Source: Ceratothoa steindachneri
Taxonomy: Eukaryota > Arthropoda > Malacostraca > Isopoda > Cymothoidae
Direction of reading: 5' to 3'
Length of the DNA: 64,000 bases
Assembly (NCBI GenBank): GCA_963969495.1
Contig: OZ018330.1
Location: 45,190,894-45,254,893, forward strand
Below, in pieces: positions 43,800 to 58,602 of this stretch. The notes under the pieces were generated by a model, which was not told the origin of the DNA, made no database searches, and worked only from the letters and a program-made list of their open reading frames with translations. A program made the translations under genes and the position numbers. How positions within the stretch are numbered: position 1 is the first letter of the stretch; the number at the start of each line of letters is the position of its first letter.

Positions 43800-44084
43800 T
43801 TACGCAATACGCTCATTCTGGGTGGCCGATAAACTAATATGTACGGATGCCACATGTCGCCTGAGATTGCACGATTGTGTGGAACTGTAAGGACAGAAGC
43901 AGCATTTATAACGTCGTTCTCCAGTGTGTGTGAGAATGTGTCTTCTCAACAAAAACCTGGAATTCACTCCGTGGAATTCGCGGCCGCAGACTTTGCATGA
44001 TTTGAGGATGCTGTTTGGTTCCTTGAAGAGGTTTCCGCTGCTCTGAGAGTTGTGGAAGTTTGCATTCAGGTGGATTTGGGCAGC
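43800..44084 (-). CDS. Alternative 3'-terminal zinc-finger exon Z4
   Basis: Acceptor TTTATATGTTGCAG precedes GCTGCCCAAATC, entry phase 0, 94 codons to TAA. Finger 1 is CKVCGREFHGVN..., C-X2-C-X15-H-X3-H. The linker is TGERRYK. Finger 2 is CCFCPYSSTQSCNLRRH, C-X2-C-X12-H-X4-H. An AATAAA on the minus strand lies only 14 nt beyond the stop (43781-43786), a good sign that this is a true terminal exon. It is the last of the four cassettes in transcription order within the window. Confidence 0.88.
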   Translation of the reverse strand, partial: AAQIHLNANFHNSQSSGNLFKEPNSILKSCKVCGREFHGVNSRFLLRRHILTHTGERRYKCCFCPYSSTQSCNLRRHVASVHISLSATQNERIA

Positions 44085-45100
44085 CTGCAACATATAAACA
44101 GAGCAATGAGGTAGCTGTTACGGCTATAAAAAGAATTACATAGTACTCAATATGGCATTGCGTTTTGTTGATTAAAAGGAAGAAAAAACAACAATATAAG
44201 GACAGGAGTAGGACGGTAAGGATAATTTGAAAGCTTCAAGCAACAAAATTATACGAAATCAGAAACACCTATCAAATTGAGGGCAATAAAGTGACTGACA
44301 TCTTGATTGTTGAACCTACGTCATGAAATGATCTGCTCTGAGGCTAATTTCCACTTGATATTGTGGCCTGGTTATGATATAAAGACCCACCACATTCATA
44401 TTTATTACCAACTTGTCATCCTGACATCTCATTATGGGGTAAAAAACCTACTAATTTGCCTAGTTTTAATTGGTTAAGAAGTCTCTAATGAACATAAATG
44501 TTGAAAATTGAATCGTGGATGGTGTAAAAGACAGCTTAGCATCCACGGACATGAGTATAGATAGGAGTTCGGTGTTGAAGTGAAGAAACCAGGCAAATGT
44601 AGAGAGAGGGAAGGCCAATTTGGCATAGCAAAAAAATGATGGGACATAAAGGGAGGTGGTAGCGTTTAGTGGTATTTGTAAGCGCCGACTCCATTTTATG
44701 GGAAAGTAATTGATGATGATTTCTTACCATAGTTTTTTTTCAGTCTGGATAGACATCATCAAACTGTTGGTTTTTGCCTATTTACTTTTCTTTCTCGCAC
44801 TGAGTCTCAAGTCAAATGAAATCAATTTAATTCACAGTCGTTGGTTTTCTTATGCCCCTTTTAGTAGTCATTTTGTGATTCATACATTTTATGGCAACTG
44901 CTTCGGAGTCAACGTGTGGATAATGGCAACTGCGATCTAAAGAATCAACCCCAAAATACGATTCCAAAGAACACTCGTTTAATTTGCCTTTTGAATGTCG
45001 ATAAGAAAGAAGTTGGTAGGGTTTGTTTTTTGTTTTTTTTACCACCAATCCACGCTCATTTTCGATGTTTTTTTATTTTTCAGTGGGGAACTGCAGATCA

Positions 45101-45292
45101 TTGTGGATCCGAACCACGGGTATCTACAGCGGTAACCTGCACTGCAATTTGAAGTGGAATCCGAACTACAGGTATCTACAGCGGGGACCTAGACTTCAAT
45201 GTGGAATCCGGACCACGGGTATCTACAACGAGGACCTGCACTGCAGCTCAAAGTGGAATCTGAACCACGGGTATCTACAGCGTATGGCAGTC
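45101..45292 (+). repeat. Minisatellite of about 50 bp, four units
   Basis: Four repeats of GTGGAATCCGAACCACGGGT followed by ATCTACAGCGGGGACCTGCA and a short variable part (about 47-52 bp). The core CCACGGGTATCTAC also occurs inverted at 43297-43313, in a SINE-like region 1.8 kb away. The frame is open in places but encodes nothing recognisable. Confidence 0.8.
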
Positions 45293-46830
45293 GCCGTGAA
45301 GTCGACCTGGAACGCGACACCAACCATGCAAGTTTGTCTCTATCTGCTTGGCTTGAGGCTTGGCTTGAGCCAACAACATGCGATTGATTGTTAAAAAGGT
45401 TGTAACTAAGATCTGTATCATCAAACCCCCACAATGCACCCCCCCCCCCCTCCTTCAATAGGCATTGGCATACACAAATGACATAGAGTAGAAAAGAAAA
45501 AAGTAACAGAAAGAATGGGGAAAACTACCCTTACCCTTAGTTAAGAAAACCACTGTACCCAGAGATGGTATGTGATTACTATATCTATGAGTAACTACCT
45601 GGTCTATAGAAGCAGTCACTCGCTTGGCGTGGATAAAGAGTGACCCCCAGGCGTGCCCGAAGCATTGTGAAGGTGGCGACTCATTACTATACTAACTGCA
45701 TACCCTACCCTTGCCAATACGTTTGTTACGACTGCCCAGATCGGTCATGACTAAAAAATCAAAGACTTCCTGGGTGTTATAGCAATGGTGTAACGTACGA
45801 GAAGTGCAGGCGAACGGCGTAAAAGCTGCGCTTGAATGAGTCTTTTTTTAAGACAGAATGACGCAGTGGATTCGCCGCTCGCTAGCAGTGGTCCAGCGAC
45901 GCGGGAAGCTGTTCGCAACTCGCCTACGCTATTATTTTGTTCTTTGCCCCTTTTCCTACTCCCATGTATTAAAAAGGGCTCGGATGTCCCGTCCCGTTTC
46001 GTCACTAAAGTCCTGAAGCGCGAAGCCTGTCTCTTTCTCCACACGTCCTCCAGTGACACCTTTTTCTCAAAGATATTCCCTCGCCCCGTAAATCCGCCTT
46101 TTAGGGGCATAATACATTTGTCTTTTGAAATCAGAGATACACTCTTATATACCTTCTTTCTTTAACATTTCTGTACCCCTTCTAGATCCATAAAACCAAC
46201 ACATTACACACATTTCTTCTTAGGTCTTTTAATACAAGTGTGGCAGAGCAAACACCCGATCCAATTATCCTCTTTTCTTCATCCACAATCAGCTTTGCCG
46301 TTATTTCATGTACTCACTCAAGACACTAAACATGTTCTATATAATTTCTTCCTCTTTATCAACTTCCTCACCCTTATACTGATCATATACCTCTTACATC
46401 AAGGTGATGCATAGACATTTAGCCAACTTAAGGTTAGTTGTGGTTGAATGTCCATCAGCTAAAGCCAAGATTACTGAATGCGTTAATGGGATTATTTTAA
46501 TATACATATAAAGGTTGAGTTTACCGCCAAGTACGTTCATTTATTTTAAGTCCTGGTACAGTCACAGTTACCTTCTATGACCTACAACTGATACCATGTA
46601 TTATTACTTCCCCACCATTACAACGGCCCTCTTACTACAGATTGGCATTAGAAATCTGTAGGGGGAGGGGGGCAGGCAACCTCTTTTTACATGTAGAAGA
46701 TACACTGATGCCTTGAATATAATATCGAGATTTCGGAAGGTCACGAAAATTGGAGAAGTAAATTATACGAAATAGAATAAAAGGACAGATAAAGACAAAC
46801 TTGCGCCCTGGTTAGTTTTTGTCGTTAATA

Positions 46831-47049
46831 GCTCCCTATGAGCTGATGACATCTGCTCCCTGGGACCGCTAGGGAGATTAAGGGAGAAAGCTTTGATCCT
46901 ACACCCTGTGCTGTAGGCCCCCGTGAACGTGACCACAATTAAGTGGGGCAGCGCCCTCTGTGAGGCTTTCCTGAGGGGACCAAGTTAAAGTGGAAGGAGG
47001 CTGTTGCATGCTGAGGGAATTTTCTAGCTCCCCCCTGTGCTAGCGGTCC
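46831..47049 (+). repeat. Dispersed repeat D, copy 1 (MITE-like)
   Basis: Contains short inverted ends GGACCGCTAG (46863) and CTAGCGGTCC (47040). Blocks such as AAGTGGGGCAGCGCCCTCTG and GTTGCATGCTGAGGGAAT are present inverted at 58603-58834. About 220 bp, non-coding. Confidence 0.65.
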
Positions 47050-47164
47050 AGGAAAGAGCTAGAAAGTGGGGGTTCGCCGTGGTTAGTTAAACGGGAAATT
47101 AAATTCAGTGTAAAATGTATAAAGTTATGTATGGATTTAGAAAGTAAGTGGGAGTGCAAAGGCT

Positions 47165-47395
47165 TGAAGTTTATGGTGTAGTGGTAAAGTTAAGACTCAA
47201 AATTTAATGGTGTCGTGGTAAAGCTAAGACTCCAAATTTAATGCTGTTATGGTAGAGCTAAGACTTGAAATTTAATGTTGTTGTGTTAAAGCTAAGACTT
47301 GAAATGGACGTGTTGTGGTAAAAGCAAGACTTGAAATTTAATAAAACTAAACTTTAAATTTAATGTAGTGGTAAAGCTAAGACTTGAAATTAGCC
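47165..47395 (+). repeat. 35-bp minisatellite, about seven units
   Basis: The unit reads TGTTGTGGTAAAGCTAAGAC followed by TTGAAATTTAATG, repeated with substitutions and one shortened copy. It lies just after the D-type repeat. Confidence 0.8.
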
Positions 47396-48794
47396 AAATA
47401 ACCGAATAATCATAGAAATTGTAATGGCTCGGGTAACTTAGGATCCGAACCATCATCTACAGGGTATGACAGACGTCAAAATATCGGAATTCCCATTCGA
47501 GGACTGACCATACTCAATGTGCCTTAATTTTGCTCAACGTGGTTGGAACCAAAATTATTTATCTTGCAAAAATATACGAGAACGGAGGCATCAGCGCCAG
47601 AGAGGAGATCTTTAAAAGAACTTGGTAAAGAAATCGGTGAAGTTAGGGGAAAGGAAAAAGTGCGGAAGGTGCATCGACCGATTACACTATTTGGGACGTT
47701 AGAGATGTGTAGGGGGCTCAACTCTCCTTCACCTACCTCTGTTCTACAACGAAGGCAGGTCAGACAACAGCTTTCCTCTGTCAATGCCTTTAATAAAGAT
47801 GACTTAAAATGTCTTTCATTTTCCATTAATATACATACATGTACGTATATGACAAAACGTGAGGCACACATGCATTGAACTATGAGCAAATCCAAAAGAT
47901 TATACATTGCACAAAAGTATATTACCAAAATTCAATAATTCAAGAAACAACCGAAAAAAAATTGAAATTATTATTATTTGATATGGGAATCAAAAACATA
48001 GGGACCCCACCCCCCCTCAAACGAGGATGACAATGATTTATTATAGTTTTTTTAATTTTATTAAAAATCATAATCGAGGAGAATGAAAGAATAAAACTGC
48101 ATTGTTGAATGTACTGATGAAAAAGGACTTGACCTTTAAAACTCAAATGCATGGAAATAACCCCAATTAAGATTTCTATTTTCTCGAGGTAATTAATTCT
48201 TTTTCCATGGCCTTATTTCACTGGGTTCCATTTGAACGAGAAAGACTCGGCATTTAAAGATGAGTCACTGATACGTGCACGTTACGAAGTGTTTTGACAG
48301 AATGTAATGGGAGTTGAATGCGAAATAAGAAGTATTCACTAAAAGGTATTATTAGGCTGTCTTTTGTAAAGGAATGCTGTATCAAAAGATTTGATAAGAC
48401 AGATACACCTAAAAATTAAAGAAATGTAGACACTGGCCAGCCCCATCGGTGTTTTAGCTAGGAATAAGTGCAAAATAAACCTGTCGCTAACAGGTATGGA
48501 TAGAATAGGACCAACAAGCTAACTTGCGGTTTCTTTCCTCCCTACGGATCATCTATCCATTGAGATCATCAACAAACGAAGAAACAGATTAGTGATCAAT
48601 TTATATTACGGAATTTGATTAAATTCGCAGCATACTGGATTATTTTATCGCAGGATCATGCCAACTAGCGACTGCTTCTCAACGTAGGGTGCGATGGAGA
48701 CAGGGGATAGAGTGAGGTCAAACACTAAGAGGAAAAGGGGGGCTGAGATTGCATTTTTTTTCTGTTGGATAACCCCGAGTGAATATGGGGTATG

Positions 48795-49070
48795 TTAAGT
48801 AGAGTTTCCCAAGTCGTGGGTTTCGCCTGGATGTCTTTTCTTAATATGAGCCTTCAGATTGTCTTCTCGCCTCGTCGAATGCCCACAAAATGGGCAAACG
48901 AAAGGGAATATGGAGTCGTGAGTCATAATGTGGCGTTCGAGCTTTTGTTTGAGGTTGCAACCGAAGAAAACGCGATGGCAGAGCGGACATTTTTTAGATT
49001 GTGAAGGGCAACCCCTTTCAGTTGTCCTTGGGGCTGCCAAAGTGAGTCGCTCGTACAAGGAGAATATTTT
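48795..49070 (-). CDS. Alternative 3'-terminal zinc-finger exon Z3
   Basis: A strong acceptor (TTTCTGTTTCTTTTTCAG) precedes AAAATATTC, entry phase 0, 91 codons to TAA. Finger 1 is CPLCHRVFFGCN..., C-X2-C-X15-H-X3-H, with His in place of the usual Gly after the second Cys. The linker is DSIFPFV. Finger 2 is CPFCGHSTRREDNLKAH, C-X2-C-X12-H-X4-H. A longer open frame extends upstream of the acceptor, but its Leu/Phe-rich part (FLFLFQ) is the pyrimidine tract read as protein, so the exon start was placed at the splice site. Confidence 0.87.
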   Translation of the reverse strand, partial: KIFSLYERLTLAAPRTTERGCPSQSKKCPLCHRVFFGCNLKQKLERHIMTHDSIFPFVCPFCGHSTRREDNLKAHIKKRHPGETHDLGNST

Positions 49071-50832
49071 CTGAAAAAGAAACAGAAATGTCAGTGGAGT
49101 TGCCAGGAGTCGCACCAACCGCTCTGTCCGGCACTTGTTTATATGGACATTATCCAACCACTGGATAAGCGGCGCTCGCTTTGATAAGGAGAGAATAAAA
49201 AGGACCCCAAAAGATATATATGAAGGTTGAAAAAAGGAGAAAGCTTTAAGAAAATAGTACGAACAGATCAAGTTAAAGACTTACTTGGGAACATTAAACT
49301 TCAGATATTTTTTTCGCTCAGCATTCCAATAAAGTAGAGCGGGGAGGGGGTGCTGCATTTCAGCGCAAGGAAGCTGCCAAGTATATATACAGACTGGGAT
49401 CAGATTTCATGGATAAAATACATTGAGATTTGATTGGCATTCATGCGATCTTATGGATTTTCACAGTGGAATCCACCGACCAGATTTCAATAGTGTAGGT
49501 ACCCTCCAGCTATAGGTGTTTTGTTTATTTTATGGCGATTACTCTATACGGAAGGGAATTTCCGACCTTTTTCAATGGTTACCGAGTATCCCTGCGCTCG
49601 GTGGTAGGCCTCCAGATAAATTTTCCTTCGCCAACATTGAGCGAGAGGAGAGACCTACTTGGATGAAATTGAATTTGGCAAAGACATCCAGGAAATCAGG
49701 AATAATGGCCGAAGAAGAGAATAGCAAAACTTCAGAATATGGATAATAAGTATTACTTTACTTGTCGGACCCTGAAAAGACCATCCCGCTCCTTCGAGGG
49801 TTCACAGGTCTCTAAGAGAAGAGAGAATGTATGGGGTTGTATGCTTGTGTGAGTAAATAAGAAGGGGAACCTTCGATTTTGTCCCTAAACGATCTAATTG
49901 CCGGTACAAGAGGAGGAATTAACCCTCGGTTGTTTAAAAATATTTAGCGCCATTATTCATTCGTTCAAGTTTGGGAGAGTTATGCTCCCACCATCCCTAT
50001 CGGTCATAATAGTCTACTTGGTCTATGCACCTTACACACATAATCACATCTTCCAACTACACCATCTTTAAAAAGCCCCTCATTGGTGATCCCTCCCCAA
50101 GTTTAAAGATTGTGTGAATAAAATTAAGATAAATAAACATACCAAAGGGGTCATATTGAGAGAGATGTATGTTGGTGTATTGAAGTAAGACGATGTTATG
50201 GAAGCAGAAAGATCTTGAGTTAGGACAGTGGGAATGGAGAACGTGAGAAGGCGCTTGGTGTGAGTACGAAGGGTTGGATAGAGTGAGGATTGAATGAACA
50301 ATACATGTTGATGTTGTGAGTGTATGAATGAAGTTGTGAAGAAGTGTGTTCTGGTGGCATGGGCATGTAAGAAGAAGGGTTGGAAATAGACTTGTGGAAA
50401 GAATTACGAGTGTGTGTGAGAAGGGTTGGAAGATTGCGTAAAAAGTGTGGGTGATTGTGGGAACAAGCGTTTGAGAGTGAAAGGGGGGGGACCGTTGGGG
50501 TATGATGAGGATGCATGGAGGAGGTTAGCAAGGGGTCGTGTTTAGGGCCCTATGCACAGGGCCGAACCCTGGCTGGACGAAATGGTACAGAACATGGCAT
50601 CGCTATGAATGCGCAATTAGGAGTGGGAAAATGATGGGGTGGGGGGGGGCGCTTTGTATTTGATAAGAGAAGGAAAGGATAGTTATTCAGTGGCATTGAT
50701 GCGCGCCGATCCTATTGTGGGAAGTGCGGTTGATGACGCTGATGATGTTTCTACAGTTTGCCTTATATTAATTATCCAACGTGATTGACTATGTTTATGT
50801 ATGTTAGTAAGTGGTTATGATGATTAAACTCA

Positions 50833-51057
50833 TTAATGACCGAAATATTGACCACAAAAACAAATAATGACCAAAATAACCAATAAGGGCCAAAATATTG
50901 CCCATAACACCCAATAATGACCAAACTATTGACCACAATAAGCAATAAGGACCAAAATATTGACCACAAAACCCAATAATGACCAAAATATTTACCAAAA
51001 TAACCACTAATGACAAAAATAAGGACCACAATAACCACTAATGACTAAAATATTGAT
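50833..51057 (-). repeat. 31-bp minisatellite, seven to eight units
   Basis: The unit on the plus strand is AATGACCAAAATATTGACCA followed by CAAAACCCAAT. One unit is shortened. The hydrophobic minus-strand frames it produces (Trp/Ile/Leu/Gly-rich) are by-products of the repeat. Confidence 0.82.
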
Positions 51058-51759
51058 AGAAAGGGTCACAAATGATATCCGAATGCTTCTTTATATTATA
51101 CTCTTACTGGCGCTGTCCAATCATAATAATAACTCGGAAAAATATTAAAAAAAACAACTCATAAAATGAAATCTTTGAGAATTTAAAAATCTAGTGTTTT
51201 CTAATTTATTTTCTTTCTACCATTTGGTGATGAAATATGGTCTAAAGATAAAAGACGATGGTACTAACCGATTAGTAACTGAGACAATTTAATGCAGACA
51301 ATAAACCAATTGATGCATTATGTAAGTAGAAACCAGACACCTAAGCGATGCACCTTAAATATTATTCGCAACTGTGAGCAACGACTATATTTATTCCGAG
51401 GCAAAAGATAAGACTGGTCACTCATCACATCAATTCTTTATTTCAACAAGCCCAAACACAGCAAACCAATACAAAAAATTAATATATATATATAGATTCA
51501 AACGCTAAACAATTTACCTCAGATTTTGAGTTACATGTATGAATACAATCACCTGCAGAAATGAACACCAGGCAATGCAATAAAATAAACAAACAACCAA
51601 CCAAAAAATTAGTTCTTACATAAAATAAATTCGCGACAAATTTTGGAATAAACTTACGTGATTGTTTGCCCCCAATCAAGGGAAAATATCTTGCAACGGG
51701 GAAAACATTTTTTAAAATTTATTCCTTCATCCCGATAGATACACACATACCCCACTCAG

Positions 51760-51762
<3 letters not shown>

Positions 51763-51812
<50 letters not shown>
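51763..51812. repeat. (TA)n microsatellite
   Basis: About 50 bp of TA between zinc-finger exons Z2 and Z3. Confidence 0.98.
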
Positions 51813-52578
51813 TATTAACTTAATACATATAATGGAATGGTAGAAATTTTAAAATATCAAAATCTTTGGCATAATTCATTTGGTCCACCGACAGTACTGT
51901 GATATATTACACTAAACTTCCAGTTGATTTTCTGCTGCTAGTGTGAAATTTTGCACAGAAATCACTGTGATTACTCTCCACACCCACGGCCACACATTAA
52001 AGGAGAAATCAACATAGATTTTGAGAAAACAGAGCTGGGGAGTTAATATTAGTTCATAATTCCAGAAATCGTTCTGAGGGTGATTGGTCTTTATTCAACT
52101 CGTTCAGGTGATCAACTTCTTAACAGCCTATTTAGATTATTGTCATATAAGCGTATGACGCCCCTAACGAGTAGTGACTAAAATCTTTAATGATGACAAA
52201 GGGTGAAGATGGGGTAGTTAGAAAGAAAAAAAATGAAGGATCGGATAGATGGAGCCAAAATATGACGTTACTCTAGCTCATGTCCACTCAAGGTGCGGGG
52301 TGGGGGGGGGGGGGGTTCGGGGAGCGGGGAGCGGCGCATTTGCCGGATTATGTGCAATGAAAACACTGAAAAGCATAAGTTCAAGCCAAATCATTCCTTC
52401 TAATTTCTTTAAAATTTCGGTTTAACTTTGCAGGGAGCTATATATATGCTTTCTTGCCCCATCGTTTGGGCTTTTGGGTTACTTTTCTACTAAAAAACAG
52501 TACAAAGGATCTTGACATAGACTGTAAAATACACTTTTCATTTTTCACTCCCACGAACAGAATTTCCTCCCACCCAAA

Positions 52579-52893
52579 TTAAGATTGAAAAACAAAGTTG
52601 AGAGGGTGTTTAAGTCTGATATGAAGCCTCAAGTTCTCCGATCGATTGGTTCGGTGGGGGCAGTGGGGACAAGCGTGGGGTTTCACCACTGAATGGATCA
52701 CCATATGCCTACGAAGATGGGACTTTCGGTTACAGCCCGAAAATGATTTCCCACAAACTAAGCACAGTAAGTTTTCGCTGTTCAATGCCTCGGAGGAAGC
52801 TTGCGAGGAGCCCTTTGAGCCAGGGACCCGACTAGAAAGGCGTCCCCCATCGCGGTGGCAGCGTGAAGCAAGCCCGAATAGCAACGCCCGACT
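52579..52893 (-). CDS. Alternative 3'-terminal zinc-finger exon Z2
   Basis: Acceptor GGCTTTGTGTTTCAG, entry phase 0, 104 codons to TAA. Finger 1 is CLVCGKSFSGCN..., C-X2-C-X15-H-X3-H. The linker SVVKPHA is 7 long but has lost the TGEKP consensus. Finger 2 is CPHCPHRTNRSENLRLH, C-X2-C-X12-H-X4-H. The sequence before the fingers is Ser/Arg/Gly-rich and unlike Z1, while the finger scaffold is clearly the same, so Z1-Z4 look like duplicated cassettes with diverged contact residues. An AATAAA lies about 485 bp downstream on the same strand (52090-52095), consistent with this exon ending a transcript of its own. Confidence 0.88.
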   Translation of the reverse strand, partial: SRALLFGLASRCHRDGGRLSSRVPGSKGSSQASSEALNSENLLCLVCGKSFSGCNRKSHLRRHMVIHSVVKPHACPHCPHRTNRSENLRLHIRLKHPLNFVFQS

Positions 52894-54717
52894 CTGAAAC
52901 ACAAAGCCTCGAATTAACATTGGATTAATGAGTTTATCGAGAGAAGGGAGAGGCCTTTCAGACCGATCCGAGAAGACGCGAGTGATAAAGCAGAAAGGAG
53001 GAAAATCACAAGGGATGTGTAAAAACTGCTAGAAATATCGTATTCCCATCAGTGGAAGATGGAACCAATCATAACCTTAATAAACAAGGAACTATTAAAC
53101 TTTACGATTGGTTTAACGCTACGAACTGCCAAATTTCTGTAGACACTCAGTAAAAATAGTTTTTATTTGAGGTGTATTTAAGAGGAAAGTGCAGTGGTTG
53201 TATAATCTTAAACTGCTTTCAAAGCTATCATGAAGAAGTCAACAATGAAGAAAATAAACTACCCTGTTTTAACACATCGCGATCGGTTAAATTAATATGT
53301 ACAGTTCAAAATCGTCTGACATCATGAAGGGCGTAAAAAAAACATATAAAGGGATTAATCATATATTAAAACTATGCATTATATACACACACACACATAC
53401 ATATAGTAAAGAAAAATAATTCATTGTATCAAAATAAAGTTATTTGAATGGTAAATTTGACGGCATTTACCGACGAAAGTACAGCCGTTTAGGGTGGGGG
53501 TTTAGGAATAGCAAAGATCAAAGACTAACTTTCCTTTCCATTATAACAAAGTTTTATATTTTTTATCATTTCATTATTTAGAATGGGTGAGGATGGCAAA
53601 TGTTGCGCTAATTAATGCTCACCAAACACATGGTCTCTACCATTTTTCCACCCATTGTCTCAATGAACGTCTTTTCCATCTACTTAGCTCCATGAATGTT
53701 AAAGGTATTTCTGAAAATTCACCTTTGAATAAATACTGGTTATATTCCCTAGTAATATTGGTTATTTTTACAGATACCAATATGGTAGAGGAAAATTATT
53801 TTGCGAGCGTAATTAATAAGATATTTGGGATATAGAAATGACGCAACTCTGACAACATAAGTAAACATTTACCGAACAAAATCCGAATACGGAGGAAAGT
53901 ATAATGAAAAAAAAGTTAACCTTGGAGAACTAAGATTTTTCATTGACGAACACTATTTGAAGAACCCTCTGTCGATTGGTCATTCAAAGAAAAAAATCTA
54001 CTAAATGGCAAGGCTCTGAACACAGGGTAGAATAAGAACGATGATTACACTTGGTGCGTAGGAATTGGCCAAAGAAAGATGAGAGATAGTCAAGTATAAC
54101 AGAAAGATGAGAGATAGCAAAAATATGATTAAAGAACAGGGATATCAAAGTATGAAACACAACTTGTTTCTTCTATCTATCCCTCAAAGTAGAAGATGCA
54201 AACACTTGTAATTAGTTTCACAATAAAGAAACGGAACTTTCTTTGCATGTCATATTTGGTTCTATAATTCATTCTTCTTTCTTTGTGGAGTCTTTAGCCT
54301 TATATTTTATCGTGACTGAAGCATAGACTAATAAACGAGTTAGGTGCTTGACAAATACGTCAAAGGGAAATCTTTGTCAAATTAAAACTCACTGGTGCCG
54401 CTTTAGCTTCTAATTCAACTTTTAAGCTGCTCTTTTTTGCAAATATGTCATTGTACTGGAAAGAAATAGCTGTTATAAACGGTGGGTGTTTTAAGAAGAG
54501 ACTCAATAAATGAATGTAAACAAAAGCAAAACTAAAACACACGTCGGCTGTGAATCGAATCCCATTAAGATATCCCTTGAGAAACAAAATAAATCCTACA
54601 ATAGAACTCAAGTCCATCTGCATACTGATGAATTATATGAATTAAAGCTTAAAGTAGAGAGAAATCGAAGTTTGCCCCCCAAAATACGAAGAAAAAATCA
54701 CACTATTTTTTTAATAG
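52894..54717. other. Spacer between zinc-finger exons Z2 and Z1
   Basis: AT-rich, only chance frames, nothing recognised. Confidence 0.5.
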
Positions 54718-56763
<2,046 letters not shown>

Positions 56764-58039
56764 ATGGGTGTTCCAATAACTTGAACCGATTTTAAATGTG
56801 AGTTAAGTTTAGTTAAAATCGGTTCAAGTGTCTAATGATTTTTTTCTTTTTCTTTCAGATTTAACAACTTCAGTTCTTGGCAATTTCAACCATGGAAAGA
56901 TTAACAATCGAACAACGTGTTAAAGTTATCGAAGCCTATTACGAAAATGGACGTTCAAACAGAAAGGCATTTCGGGCACTTCGCGATTTTTTTGGTCAAC
57001 ATAATCGACCAACCGAGAGAGGAATTGGGAAAATTGTTCGTAAATTCAAATAAAGGGGATCGGTGGCAGATATGAAAATGCCATTGCAGTACGCGAGAAT
57101 GTGGCCTAAGATCCAGACACCTCTATTCGTCATCGCGCGCAGGAATTGAACCTCTCCCCACAACGTTACATCGAATTTTGACAAAAGATTTGTCTCTACA
57201 CGCTTACAAAATTCAATTGACACAAGAACTGAAGACTGCTGACCATTTGAAGCGCCGTACATTCGTCAATTGAGTGCACGAGCAAAGACAAGCCGATGAT
57301 GATTTTTTACAAAAAATCATCTTTAGTGATGAAGCCCATTTTCATCTTGGTGAATTCGTTAATAAGCAGAATTGTCGCATTTGGGCTGATGAAAATCCCG
57401 GGAAGATTGTTGAAAAACCACTGCATCCAAAAAAGATCACTATTTGGTGTGCATTTTTCGCTAGCGGAATCATTGTGCCGTATTTATTCGAAAATGATGC
57501 CTGGAATTCTGGTACGGTGACAGGCGAGCCATACCGTGCGCCATGATAACCAACTTTTTATGGTCTGAATTGAATCCAATGGATGTCGAAGATTTTTGGT
57601 TTCAACAGGACGGCGCCACATGCCACACAGCCAATGCAACAATGGCTTTATTGAATGGGAAGTTCCCAGGTCGCATCATCTCTCGAAACAGCGAGGTCAA
57701 TTGGTCACCAAGATCGTGTGACTTGACGCCTTTAGATTTCTTCCTTTAGGGTCATCTCAAAAGTAAGGTCTATGCCAACAACAATTCAACAGCTGAAGGA
57801 TGAGATAATAAGGCATATTGGTGAGATCGAGGAGCAACTATGCAGAGACGTCATCAAAAATTTTGACCATCGAGTGGAGGTGTGCCGCCGAAGCCTTGGC
57901 GGACATTTAGGCGATATTATATTTCACACATAATTGCCATGACTCAAATAACATGATCCAATAGTGAAATCACTAAATTTTCACCAATAACACTGTTTTA
58001 TTTACTGCTAACTTCGATCCGTCTTAATGGAACACCCTT
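56764..58039 (+). mobile_element. Degenerate mariner-type (DD41D) element
   Basis: Ends GGGTGTTCCAATAA and, on the complement, GGGTGTTCCATTAA, each next to a TA. A transposase frame begins at 56892 (MERLTIEQRVKVIEAYYENG). It is broken by a stop near 57052, a stop before VHEQRQADD and a shift near 57546. The catalytic motifs are visible: SDEAHFHL, WFQQDGATCH and CDLTPLDFFL. From the second Asp to the last Asp there are 41 residues in between, which fits the DD41D (rosa-like) branch of the Tc1/mariner superfamily rather than DD34D mariner. The element is inactive. Confidence 0.88.
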
Positions 58040-58602
58040 TATAAGAAAATGAATCTGCAAAAGGCAGCTCCTGTTCTCATCACCAAGTTGAGTCCCAAAC
58101 GGACGAATGTTGATACGTTTACCTGAGCCGGAATCATTCTAAGTAGTTTGTCGGTGCTGGGAAATGGTGAACATTCAGATAGTTTACTATCAGAGCGGAA
58201 TTCGCTCGTTCTGAGTCGTAAATCTCTTTAACAATGCAACAAAAGAGGGGGCAGCGAAATGCAGTAAAGGATCCCCGTAAGTCAACGATAAAAGTGCAAC
58301 AAAAATAAGATGCTTTCGTATGCGTTTTGATGAGTTCTTTCTCGTAACATGTTTTTATTGGTTTCCTTTTCTGCTTGGTGTTGGGGGACGGGGTCCATAC
58401 TCGTCTTTGTACCTTTTCCTTTGATTGCATGTGTGACGTCTTACATCTGCTGCACTAGTCAATTATCAACTAGGCTCAAAACCAATTATGACAGAGGTTA
58501 CCCAATGGTCATTTCTACCTCCTACCTTCTTTCCTTGTTCACTCTTATAAAGACATGTACTTGACATTACACATTCATATTTTCCACTTCCTAGCTGTTC
58601 AT

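Larger units (their letters stand above)
44085..48794. other. Spacer between zinc-finger exons Z4 and Z3
   Basis: Contains two minisatellites (45.1 and 47.2 kb) and repeat D. No further finger pair was seen on either strand. A 119-codon minus frame at 45751-46110 (SRFRTLVTKRDGTSEPF) has no recognisable domain and no paired Cys/His. Confidence 0.5.
49071..52578. other. Spacer between zinc-finger exons Z3 and Z2
   Basis: Holds the 31-bp minisatellite and a (TA)n array. The 50.1-50.5 kb part is GT-rich and gives His/Ser/Pro-rich minus frames that look compositional. No fingers seen. Confidence 0.5.

Noticed and set aside
45189..45458. Minus-strand gene over the 45.1-kb repeat
   Set aside because: The frame follows the minisatellite units and has no independent coding signal.
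47524..47928. Further zinc-finger cassette (Cys-rich minus frame)
   Set aside because: The cysteines (CCLTCLRC) do not fit C2H2 spacing and no His pair follows.
50080..50531. LINE 3' end or His/Ser-rich gene
   Set aside because: A plus-frame phrase (DEDAWRRLARGRV) is reminiscent of LINE tails, but the rest is low-complexity GT-rich sequence and nothing else of a reverse transcriptase is present.
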